Shown: one piece after another, positions 20,083 to 31,018 of the stretch
Layout of the letters: each line of letters opens with the position of its first letter
Numbering within the stretch: the first letter of the stretch is position 1
Origin: Lysobacterales bacterium
GTDB lineage: Bacteria > Pseudomonadota > Gammaproteobacteria > Xanthomonadales > Xanthomonadaceae
Assembly: GCA_015655355.1 (NCBI GenBank)
Contig: JAATFG010000017.1
Span: forward strand, 1 to 64,000
Direction of reading: 5' to 3'
DNA: 64,000 bases
Program-made: the position numbers and the translations under genes
Notes under the pieces: model-generated
Database searches by the model: none
Told to the model about the DNA's origin: nothing
Seen by the model: the letters and a program-made list of their open reading frames with translations, nothing else

Positions 20083-20107
20083 AAAAAACCCGCGTTGAAA
20101 CGCGGGC
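20083..20107 (-). terminator. Intrinsic-terminator-shaped hairpin in the ndk leader
   Basis: On the minus strand, CCCGCG-TTTC-AACGCGGG is followed by TTTTTT and ends 34 bases before the ndk ATG. No minus-strand gene lies upstream, because the TetR gene diverges, so it can only act on a transcript starting between here and 20269. Confidence 0.65.
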
Positions 20108-20216
20108 TTAGGCGATTTTGGTGGGGCGGATTGTACCCGTGGCCGGCGTGATTGTCGAAGGCTTCCGCCGGTATCCACTTTCCGCCACTCGACAAATCCG
20201 CAAACCCGGCGCATTA

Positions 20217-20232
20217 TCAAACAAGCGTTTGA
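20217..20232. promoter_or_regulatory. PsrA-type operator upstream of the tetR gene
   Basis: TCAAACAAGCGTTTGA is a perfect inverted repeat. It fits the CAAAC-N2-4-GTTTG box recognised by the fatty-acid-responsive TetR regulator PsrA in Pseudomonas. It lies 37 bases upstream of the TetR ATG, so autoregulation is likely. Confidence 0.7.
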
Positions 20233-20268
20233 TTCAGGCCTGCCTGCCTCCATGACGAATCCTGCCCG

Positions 20269-20880
20269 ATGAACAGCACCGCCCATTTCTCGACCAAGGA
20301 CCGCATCCTCACCGCGGCCGAGGAGCTGTTCGCCCTGCACGGCTTCGCCGGCACCTCGCTGCGCCAGGTGACCAGCAAGGCCGACGTCAACATCGCCGCG
20401 GTCAACTACCACTTCGGCAGCAAGGACAACCTGGTCAACGAAGTCTTTCGCCGGCGCATGGATGAAATGTCCAAGGCACGCATCGCGCAACTGCGAAACG
20501 CGCAGCAGAAAGACCCGTGCGACATGCACGCCCTGCTCGCCGCCTTCATCGAGCCGGCGCTGGCCGTGGTCGAACACAACGGCGCTTTCGTGCGCGTGCT
20601 TGCCCGTGCCTACGTCGAAAAGAACGACAAACTGCGCCAGTTCCTGTCCGAGAACTACGGCCACGTGCTGCGCGAATTCGCCAAGGCGATCGCGCCGTGC
20701 GTGCCACAGCTGAGCAAGGCGCAACTGTATTGGCGGCTGGATTTCACCATCGGCGCGCTGACCTACACGATGGCCGACTTCGGCACGGTCAAGCGACGCG
20801 AAGGCGTCACCGAAGGCGCGCATCGTGAGCGCGCGGCGCAAGAGCTCATCCAATTCGCAGAGGCCGGCCTGCGCGCCTGA
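20269..20880 (+). CDS. TetR family regulator, PsrA-like
   Basis: This 203-residue repressor has an N-terminal helix-turn-helix (TKDRILTAAEELFALHGFAGTSLRQVTSKADVN read in two parts, then AVNYHFGSKDNLV at about 45-58) and a C-terminal ligand domain. The adjacent PsrA-type box and the beta-oxidation genes 65 bases downstream point to control of fatty-acid degradation, with acyl-CoA or a free fatty acid as likely ligand. The ligand is inferred from context only. It is probably the first gene of a tetR-fadN-fadA unit. Confidence 0.85.
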   Translation: MNSTAHFSTKDRILTAAEELFALHGFAGTSLRQVTSKADVNIAAVNYHFGSKDNLVNEVFRRRMDEMSKARIAQLRNAQQKDPCDMHALLAAFIEPALAVVEHNGAFVRVLARAYVEKNDKLRQFLSENYGHVLREFAKAIAPCVPQLSKAQLYWRLDFTIGALTYTMADFGTVKRREGVTEGAHRERAAQELIQFAEAGLRA

Positions 20881-20945
20881 ACGAAGTTCCAGTCCAGGCT
20901 CAAGAACCGGAAAATTTCCCGTTTCACAACAAAGGGTTGCATGAC

Positions 20946-23318
20946 ATGTCCGAGAAACTTCTTGTGAGAAAAGTCGCGGTGCTGGGCGCCGGCGTGATGG
21001 GGGCGCAGATCGCCGCCCATTTGACCAATGCCGGCGTCGACACCGTCCTGTTCGATCTTCCTGCGAAGGAAGGCGACCCGAACGGCATCGTGCTCAAGGC
21101 CATCGCCAACCTGGGCAAACTCTCGCCGGCGCCGCTGGCGAGCAAGTCGCTGGCCGAAGCGATCACGCCGGCGAATTACGACGGAGGCGCCGAACTGTTG
21201 CAGGGCTGCGACCTGATCATCGAAGCCATCGCCGAACGCATGGACTGGAAGCAGGACCTGTACAAGAAAATCGCCCCGTTCGTGCCGGCGCATGCGATCC
21301 TCGCGTCCAACACCTCGGGCCTGGGCATCAACAAGCTGGCCGAAGTGCTGCCGGAGGAAATGCGCCACCGCTTCTGCGGCGTGCATTTCTTCAACCCGCC
21401 GCGCTACATGCACCTGGCCGAACTGATCCCGGCCACCACCACCGAAACGAAATACCTCGAAGGCCTCGAAACCTTCCTCGTCAGCACGCTCGGCAAGGGC
21501 GTGGTGTACGCCAAGGACACGCCGAACTTCATCGGCAACCGCATCGGCGTTTTCAGCATCCTCGCCACCATCCACCACACCGCCGCGTTCAAGCTCGGCT
21601 TCGATGAAGTCGATGCGGTCACCGGCCCGTTGATCGGCCGCCCGAAGTCGGCGACCTATCGCACTTCCGATGTCGTTGGTCTGGACACGATGGCCCACGT
21701 CATCAAGACCATGGCCGACACCCTGCCGGACGACCCGTGGCATGCCTTCTTCAAGTCGCCGGCGTGGCTGGATGCGTTGATCGCCAAGGGCGCGCTGGGC
21801 CAGAAGACCGGCGCCGGCATCTTCCGCAAGGTCGGCAAGGACATCGTCGTGCTCGACCTCGACAAGCAGGATTACCGCGCCAGCGACCGCAAGGCCGCCG
21901 ACGAAGTGGTCGAAATCCTCAGGACGAAAAACCCGGCCGAGAAGTTCGCCAAGCTGCGCGCCAGCCAGCATCCGCAGGCACAGTTCCTGTGGGCGACGTT
22001 CCGTGACCTGTTCCATTACAGCGCGTATCACTTGGCCGACATCGCCGACACCGCGCGCGACGTCGATTTCGCGATCCGCTGGGGCTACGGCTGGAACCTC
22101 GGCCCGTTCGAGACCTGGCAGGCCGCCGGCTGGAAGCAGGTCGCGCAATGGGTTGCCGAAGACATCGCCGCGGGCAAGGCGATGGTCAACGCGCCGCTGC
22201 CGGCGTGGGTCACCGATGGCCGCGATGGCGTGCATGCCGCCGAAGGCTCGTATTCACCGGCAAAGAACGCGCTGTTGCCGCGCTCGACGCTGGCCGTGTA
22301 CCAGCGCCAGCGCTTCCCCGACCCGCTGCTGGGCGAAGTGTTCGCGCAGGGCGAAACCGTGTTCGAGAACGACGGCATCCGCCTGTGGACGGATGGCGAC
22401 GACATCGGCGTCATCTCGTTCAAGACCAAGATGAACACCGTCAGCGACGACGTGCTGAATGGCATCCAGGAAGCCATTTCCATCGCCGAGAAGAAATTCA
22501 AGGGCGTGGTGATCTGGCAGACCAAGGAGCCCTTCTCTGCCGGCGCAGATCTGGCCGCTGCACTGGCCGGTTTGAAGGAAGGCAAGTTCGCCGAATTCGA
22601 GGCGATGGTTGCCAACTTCCAGAAGACTTCGCAGCGCATCAAGTATTCGCTGGTACCGGTGGTTGCGGCAGTGCGCGGCCTCGCCCTTGGCGGCGGTTGC
22701 GAATTCCAGATGCACAGCGCCAAGAGCGTCGCTTCGCTGGAAAGCTACATCGGTCTGGTCGAAGCCGGCGTCGGTTTGCTGCCGGCCGGTGGCGGCCTGA
22801 AGGAGCTGGCGGTGCGTGCGTCGCACGCGGCTGGCCCGGGCGGCGACGTGTTCGCCGAACTGAAGAAGGTGTTCGAGACCATCGCGATGGCGAAAGTGTC
22901 CATGTCCGCGCTCGAAGCGAAGGAACTGGGCTTGATGCGCGCTACCGACAAGGTGGCGTACAACGCGTTCGAGGCACTCTTCATCGCCAAGAACGAAGCG
23001 CGCGCGCTGTTCGATTCCGGTTATCGCCCGCCGCTGCCGGCACGCCGCATCCAGGTGGCCGGCGACGTCGGCATCGCCACCTTCAAGATGATCCTGGTGA
23101 ACATGCTCGAAGGCCGCTTCATCAGCGAATACGACTACGAAATTGCTTCGCGCATCGCCACCGTGTTGTGCGGCGGTGAAGTGGATCGCGGTTCCATCGT
23201 CGACGAGGAGTGGCTGCTGACGCTCGAACGCAAGCACTTCGTCGAACTGGCGCAGCAGAAGAAAACGCAGGATCGCATCGAGCACATGCTCAAGACCGGC
23301 AAGCCGCTGCGCAACTAA
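20946..23318 (+). CDS. fadN: Bifunctional 3-hydroxyacyl-CoA dehydrogenase / enoyl-CoA hydratase, FadN type
   Basis: This 790-residue enzyme carries out the two middle steps of beta-oxidation. The dehydrogenase is N-terminal: the NAD loop VAVLGAGVMGAQIAAHL begins at about residue 10, and HFFNPPRYMHLAELIP contains the catalytic His. The hydratase is C-terminal, with PFSAGADL and the oxyanion segment AVRGLALGGGCEFQMHS. This domain order is opposite to E. coli FadB and matches Bacillus FadN (789 residues). ATG 20946 follows AAAGGG at nine bases; a TTG three codons upstream is also in frame. The partner thiolase gene follows 25 bases downstream. Confidence 0.92.
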   Translation: MSEKLLVRKVAVLGAGVMGAQIAAHLTNAGVDTVLFDLPAKEGDPNGIVLKAIANLGKLSPAPLASKSLAEAITPANYDGGAELLQGCDLIIEAIAERMDWKQDLYKKIAPFVPAHAILASNTSGLGINKLAEVLPEEMRHRFCGVHFFNPPRYMHLAELIPATTTETKYLEGLETFLVSTLGKGVVYAKDTPNFIGNRIGVFSILATIHHTAAFKLGFDEVDAVTGPLIGRPKSATYRTSDVVGLDTMAHVIKTMADTLPDDPWHAFFKSPAWLDALIAKGALGQKTGAGIFRKVGKDIVVLDLDKQDYRASDRKAADEVVEILRTKNPAEKFAKLRASQHPQAQFLWATFRDLFHYSAYHLADIADTARDVDFAIRWGYGWNLGPFETWQAAGWKQVAQWVAEDIAAGKAMVNAPLPAWVTDGRDGVHAAEGSYSPAKNALLPRSTLAVYQRQRFPDPLLGEVFAQGETVFENDGIRLWTDGDDIGVISFKTKMNTVSDDVLNGIQEAISIAEKKFKGVVIWQTKEPFSAGADLAAALAGLKEGKFAEFEAMVANFQKTSQRIKYSLVPVVAAVRGLALGGGCEFQMHSAKSVASLESYIGLVEAGVGLLPAGGGLKELAVRASHAAGPGGDVFAELKKVFETIAMAKVSMSALEAKELGLMRATDKVAYNAFEALFIAKNEARALFDSGYRPPLPARRIQVAGDVGIATFKMILVNMLEGRFISEYDYEIASRIATVLCGGEVDRGSIVDEEWLLTLERKHFVELAQQKKTQDRIEHMLKTGKPLRN

Positions 23319-23343
23319 CTGACGATGACATTGGAGAAATGAA

Positions 23344-24552
23344 ATGAGCAAAGTGATTCAAGACGCCTACATCGTCGCCGCCACCCGCACACCGGTCGGC
23401 AAGGCGCCCAAGGGCGTGTTCCGCAACACCCGTCCCGACGAACTGCTGGCGCACGTGCTGAAGTCCGTCGTCGCGCAGGCGCCGGGCATCGACCTCGCCC
23501 GCATCGACGACGCCATCATCGGCTGCGCGATGCCCGAGGGCGAGCAAGGCATGAACGTGGCGCGCATCGGCGTGTTGCTGGCCGGCCTGCCGAACAGCGT
23601 GGCCGGGCAGACCATCAACCGTTTCTGCTCGTCCGGCTTGCAGGCGGTGGCATTGGCGGCGAACGAAATCCGCCTCGGCAATGCCGACCTGATGCTTGCC
23701 GGCGGCACCGAATCAATGTCGATGGTGCCGATGATGGGCAACAAGGTGGCGCTGTCGCCGCAGGTGTTCGCGAAGGACGAGAACGTCGCGATCGCCTACG
23801 GCATGGGCATCACCGCCGAGAAGGTCGCCGAGGAATGGAAAGTCTCGCGCGAAGACCAGGACGCGTTTGCGCTGGCCTCGCACCAGAAGGCGCTGGCTGC
23901 GCAGGCCGCCGGTGAATTCGCGCAGGAAATCAGCCCATACGAAGTGATTTCGCGCATTCCCGACCTCGCCGGAAACACGATCCAGTTGCGCAAGAAGCTG
24001 ATCGCCGCCGACGAAGGCCCGCGCGCCGACACCTCGCTGGAAGGTCTGGCCAAGCTGCGCACGGTGTTCCGCAACCCGCAGTTCGGCGGCAGCGTCACTG
24101 CGGGCACTTCGTCGCAGATGAGCGACGGCGCCGGTGCGGTGCTGCTGGCATCGGAAGCGGCGATCAAGCAATACGGCCTGACGCCGCTGGCGCGCTTCGT
24201 GTCGTTCTCGGTCGCCGGCGTGCGCCCGGAAGTGATGGGCATCGGCCCGATCGCGGCGATTCCGAAGGCGCTCAAGCAAGCCGGTTTGACCAAGGATCAG
24301 CTCGACTGGATCGAACTCAACGAAGCCTTCGCCGCGCAGTCGCTGGCGGTGATCCGCGACAGCGAACTCGATCCTAGCAAGGTCAATCCGCTCGGCGGTG
24401 CGATCGCACTCGGCCACCCACTCGGCGCGACCGGCGCGATCCGCACCGCGACGATCGTCCACGGCCTGCGCCGCCACCAGAAGAAGTACGGCATGGTGAC
24501 GATGTGCATCGGCACCGGCATGGGCGCAGCGGGCATCTTCGAGTCGCTTTGA
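23344..24552 (+). CDS. fadA: Acetyl-CoA acyltransferase (3-ketoacyl-CoA thiolase)
   Basis: This 402-residue thiolase cleaves 3-ketoacyl-CoA to acetyl-CoA and a shortened acyl-CoA. Its nucleophile Cys is in INRFCSSGLQAV (about residue 95). The C-terminal catalytic His is in GGAIALGHPLGATGA and the second Cys in MVTMCIGTGMGAAGIF. The N terminus (DAYIVAATRTPVGKAPKG) is typical of degradative thiolases. It is co-transcribed with fadN and ends in a strong terminator. Confidence 0.95.
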   Translation: MSKVIQDAYIVAATRTPVGKAPKGVFRNTRPDELLAHVLKSVVAQAPGIDLARIDDAIIGCAMPEGEQGMNVARIGVLLAGLPNSVAGQTINRFCSSGLQAVALAANEIRLGNADLMLAGGTESMSMVPMMGNKVALSPQVFAKDENVAIAYGMGITAEKVAEEWKVSREDQDAFALASHQKALAAQAAGEFAQEISPYEVISRIPDLAGNTIQLRKKLIAADEGPRADTSLEGLAKLRTVFRNPQFGGSVTAGTSSQMSDGAGAVLLASEAAIKQYGLTPLARFVSFSVAGVRPEVMGIGPIAAIPKALKQAGLTKDQLDWIELNEAFAAQSLAVIRDSELDPSKVNPLGGAIALGHPLGATGAIRTATIVHGLRRHQKKYGMVTMCIGTGMGAAGIFESL

Positions 24553-24571
24553 TTCGCTTCATGCAGCAAAG

Positions 24572-24600
24572 AAAAAGGCCGCGAAATCCGCGGCCTTTTT
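24572..24600. terminator. Bidirectional terminator after fadA
   Basis: AAAAAGGCCGCG-aaat-CCGCGGCCTTTTT forms a long stem with A and T tracts on either side. It serves fadA and the convergent lipoprotein gene. Confidence 0.92.
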
Positions 24601-24616
24601 CTATTCTCACTTGAGC

Positions 24617-25096
24617 TTAATTCCCACGAGCACCGCTCCAATTTCGCCAATTCGATTGTGGCTGGCTTGTCACTGGTTGCTGTTGTGCTGGCGTATTTTC
24701 AGGTTGTATTACGGATTGCTGCGAAGGCAAAGACACAGGGTCTTGCTGGGTTGGATCGGTCGAGCATTGCTTCGCTTCGAGTATTTTCTTGACAGCCTCT
24801 TTTTCGCCCCTAACTTCTGCAAGTTGGTCTTCTACTGCGCGGTTCGGGCGGCCGCCATATGAAATCCAAAATGCCTGCACCTTGCCGGTATGGTGTCGCT
24901 GATCTTCAGCTGTAGCCAACTGACTTTCTCCTCTGACCAGATCGTTCAACTCGGCAACAAGCTGACCACAGGAATATTGTGCGTACTTCGAGATGGGCAC
25001 ATATGTTGCAGTGATTTTTGACGACTTCGGCGGCACGTCAAAACAACCTGCCAACAACACACACGACACGGCCAAGACCGCAACGCGAATCTTCAT
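24617..25096 (-). CDS. Small lipoprotein of unknown function
   Basis: This 159-residue protein has a signal peptide ending in the lipobox LLAGC (Cys18). The mature part starts with a conserved-looking ATYVPISKYAQYSCGQLVAEL stretch (split here as two parts), then a charged helical region with two further Cys, and a Gln/Pro/Ser-rich tail. Base composition is visibly more AT-rich than all flanking genes. I do not recognise the family with confidence. It sits alone between the fadA terminator and ftsK, and could have been acquired. Confidence 0.75.
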   Translation of the reverse strand: MKIRVAVLAVSCVLLAGCFDVPPKSSKITATYVPISKYAQYSCGQLVAELNDLVRGESQLATAEDQRHHTGKVQAFWISYGGRPNRAVEDQLAEVRGEKEAVKKILEAKQCSTDPTQQDPVSLPSQQSVIQPENTPAQQQPVTSQPQSNWRNWSGARGN

Positions 25097-25170
25097 ATCC
25101 TCGTCCTTATGGATTTCCCCGAGCCTTGATTATGGCGAGAAAACCGCCATGCGCAAATCGGGAGACTTGA

Positions 25171-28664
<3,494 letters not shown>

Positions 28665-28665
<1 letters not shown>

Positions 28666-29831
28666 TGGCAACGCTGCGCGCTCATCATTCGCTCATGGAA
28701 ATCCCGGCCGAAAGCTGGGATTCTCTTTGTATGGCGGCAGGGCGTGACGGCCGCAATCCCTTCGTCGCCCATGCCTTTCTTGCCGGCCTGGAACAGACCG
28801 GCTGCATTCGCGAAGAATGGGGCTGGACGCCGCATCACCTGGCGCTGTGGCAAGGCGATGAACTGGTCGCAGCCGCTCCGGCTTACCTCAAGGGCAATTC
28901 GCACGGCGAGTTCGTGTTCGATCACGCCTGGGCGCATGCGTACGCGCGCGCAGGGCTGGAGTATTTCCCGAAGCTGCTGATCGCCTCGCCCTACTCGCCG
29001 GTCACCGGACCGCGCCTGCCGGCGAAGGACAAGACCGCGCGGAACGCGCTGCTCGGCGCCATCGCAGAACATGCTTGCGAATTCGGCTTGTCGTCAGTGC
29101 ACGTCAACTTCCACCTCGAAGACGAAGACTCCGCGTTCGACGCGGACGAGTTCGACAAAGTCTGGCTGCCCCGCAGCGACGTGCAATACCACTGGCGCAA
29201 CGACGCCGGTTGGCGGGACTTCGACGGTTTCCTCGCCGCGCTCGACCACAAGCATCGCAAGAACATCAGGCAGGAGCGCGCGAAAGTGGCGAAAGCCGGC
29301 ATCACGTTCCGCGTGCTGCACGGCGACGAGGCCAGCGACGACGATCTGGCCGCGATGTTCGAGTTCTACCTGCAGACCTTCATGGAGCACGGCAATTCGC
29401 CGGCGCTTACCCTGGATTTCCTGCGCCACCTGGCCCGGGAAATGCCGCGCAATCTGGTGATTTTCCTCGCCGACCTGGCCGCTGAACCGATCGCCGGCGC
29501 ATTGTGCCTGCGCGGCGGCGACACGCTGTACGGCCGCTACTGGGGCGCGCACGCGAACGTGTCCGGCCTGCATTTCGAGGCTTGCTATTACCAGGGCATC
29601 GAATATTGCCTGCGCGAAGGCCTGCACGTATTCGAGCCGGGCGCACAAGGCGAGCACAAGATCGCGCGCGGCTTCCTGCCGGCGCCGGTGCGCAGCCGGC
29701 ACTGGATCGCCGACGCGCAATTCCGCGACGCACTGCGCCGCTGGTGCGAAGAGGAAACGCGCTCGGTGCATGGCTACGCGCGTTCGCTGCTCGCCCATTC
29801 GCCGTATCGCGCCGCGCCAACCGGGAAATGA
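28665..29831 (+). CDS. GNAT/FemAB-like acyltransferase (DUF482 family)
   Basis: This 388-residue cytosolic protein resembles the 'peptidogalycan biosynthesis/recognition' family with a tandem GNAT fold. Recognisable stretches are NPFVAHAFLAGLEQTGC, ASPYSPVTGPRL, LDHKHRKNIRQERAKV, and the C-terminal EPGAQGEHKIARGFLP. FemAB relatives transfer aminoacyl groups from tRNA, and the next gene, aat, does the same to proteins, so a link is conceivable but unproven. Its start overlaps the trxB stop, so it is co-translated with trxB. Confidence 0.85.
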
Positions 29832-29884
29832 CCTGCCGGTGATGACGAGCGGGTCGCAACGCGTGGTTGCAGTGAACGATTACC

Positions 29885-29890
29885 TACAAT
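29885..29890 (+). promoter_or_regulatory. -10 element placing the aat start at the 5' end of its mRNA
   Basis: TACAAT ends seven bases before the aat ATG, and there is no Shine-Dalgarno sequence in between. If used, the transcript would begin at or next to the ATG. Confidence 0.45.
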
Positions 29891-29897
29891 CATCCGC

Positions 29898-30677
29898 ATG
29901 CGACATTCACCATTCCTGCTGCCATCCGAACCCGATGCGCCGTTTCCGCCCGCATCATTGGCGCTGCGCGAGCCGGACGGCCTGCTCGCCATCGGCGGCG
30001 ACCTGAGCGTGCCGCGCCTGCTCAACGCGTACCGCAACGGGATTTTCCCGTGGTACTCGCAAGGCCAGCCGATCCTGTGGTGGTCGCCGGACCCGCGTTG
30101 CGTGTTCCGCACCGACGGCGTGCACCTGTCGGCGAAATTCCGCCGCCAATTGCGCCACTCGAACTGGACCGTCCGCGCCGATACCTGTTTCGCCCAGGTC
30201 ATCGCCGCCTGCGCCAGCGTGCCGCGGGTCGGCCAGGAGGGCACCTGGATCACCGCCGAGATGCAGGCGGCCTACAACGCACTGCACCGGCTCGGCCATG
30301 CGCATTCGGTCGAAGTGTTCGACGCAGGCGCGCTGGTCGGCGGCCTCTACGGCGTGGCGATCGGCCGGATGTTCTTCGGCGAATCGATGTTCTCGGCCCG
30401 CTCCGGCGGCTCGAAACTGGCCTTGGCCGCGCTGGCCCGGACCTTGCACGGCTGGGGCTGGCCATTGATCGACGCCCAGGTCGCCAACGACCACACCCTG
30501 GGCCTCGGCGCACAGTTGTGGCCGCGCCGCGAATTCCTGCACCGGATTTCCGACCAGACCGCGTTGCCGGAACCGCCCGAGGCGTGGACGGCGCGGTTCG
30601 GGGAAATCCCGGCCGATGACCTGTCTGCGCCGGAACAGTTCCGTCGCCGGACACACGGTTTTGCGCCGAGTGCCTGA
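29898..30677 (+). CDS. aat: Leucyl/phenylalanyl-tRNA-protein transferase
   Basis: This 259-residue enzyme adds Leu or Phe to N-terminal Arg or Lys of proteins, marking them for ClpS-ClpAP. Family blocks are visible: GLLAIGGDLSVPRLLNAYRNGIFPW, WWSPDPRC, GTWITAEMQAAYNALHRLGHAHSVE, GGLYGVAIGRMFFGESMFS (each read as part of longer conserved stretches), and DAQVANDHTLGLGA. The substrate and adaptor partners are next door: clpA and clpS lie within 4 kb. No ribosome-binding site is seen upstream. Confidence 0.96.
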   Translation: MRHSPFLLPSEPDAPFPPASLALREPDGLLAIGGDLSVPRLLNAYRNGIFPWYSQGQPILWWSPDPRCVFRTDGVHLSAKFRRQLRHSNWTVRADTCFAQVIAACASVPRVGQEGTWITAEMQAAYNALHRLGHAHSVEVFDAGALVGGLYGVAIGRMFFGESMFSARSGGSKLALAALARTLHGWGWPLIDAQVANDHTLGLGAQLWPRREFLHRISDQTALPEPPEAWTARFGEIPADDLSAPEQFRRRTHGFAPSA

Positions 30678-30689
30678 TGCGCGTACAAT
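30661..30689 (+). promoter_or_regulatory. Candidate infA promoter
   Basis: TTGCGC and TACAAT are separated by 17 bases at the very end of aat, about 50 bases before infA. The -10 is good and the -35 is weak. Confidence 0.4.
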
Positions 30690-30740
30690 GGCCGGCTTTA
30701 GCGGCTTGCGCCGCCCCCTTGCGCCCTCCAGCAGAGACAC

Positions 30741-30959
30741 ATGTCGAAAGACGACTCCATCGAATTTGAAGGCTCCGTCACCGAGACGCTGCCCAACACC
30801 ATGTTCCGGGTGAAACTGGAAAATGGCCACGAGATCATCGCCCACATCTCCGGGCGCATGCGCAAGAACTACATCCGCATCCTCACCGGCGACAAGGTCA
30901 AGGTCGAAATGACGCCCTACGACCTGACCAAGGGCCGCATCACCTATCGCATGAGGTGA
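30741..30959 (+). CDS. infA: Translation initiation factor IF-1
   Basis: This 72-residue OB-fold protein binds the ribosomal A site during initiation. Sequence and length match IF-1 throughout ([61 protein letters not shown]). It follows aat on the same strand and ends in a bidirectional terminator shared with clpA. Confidence 0.99.
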   Translation: MSKDDSIEFEGSVTETLPNTMFRVKLENGHEIIAHISGRMRKNYIRILTGDKVKVEMTPYDLTKGRITYRMR

Positions 30960-30978
30960 TACGCGCCTGCGGTGCATG

Positions 30979-31005
30979 AAAAAAGCGGCCAATGGCCGCT
31001 TTTTT
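30979..31005. terminator. Bidirectional terminator between infA and clpA
   Basis: AAAAAAGCGGCC-aat-GGCCGCTTTTTT is a perfect stem with A and T tracts, between the convergent stops of infA and clpA. Confidence 0.95.
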
Positions 31006-31018
31006 CGTTGGTGGGGAT

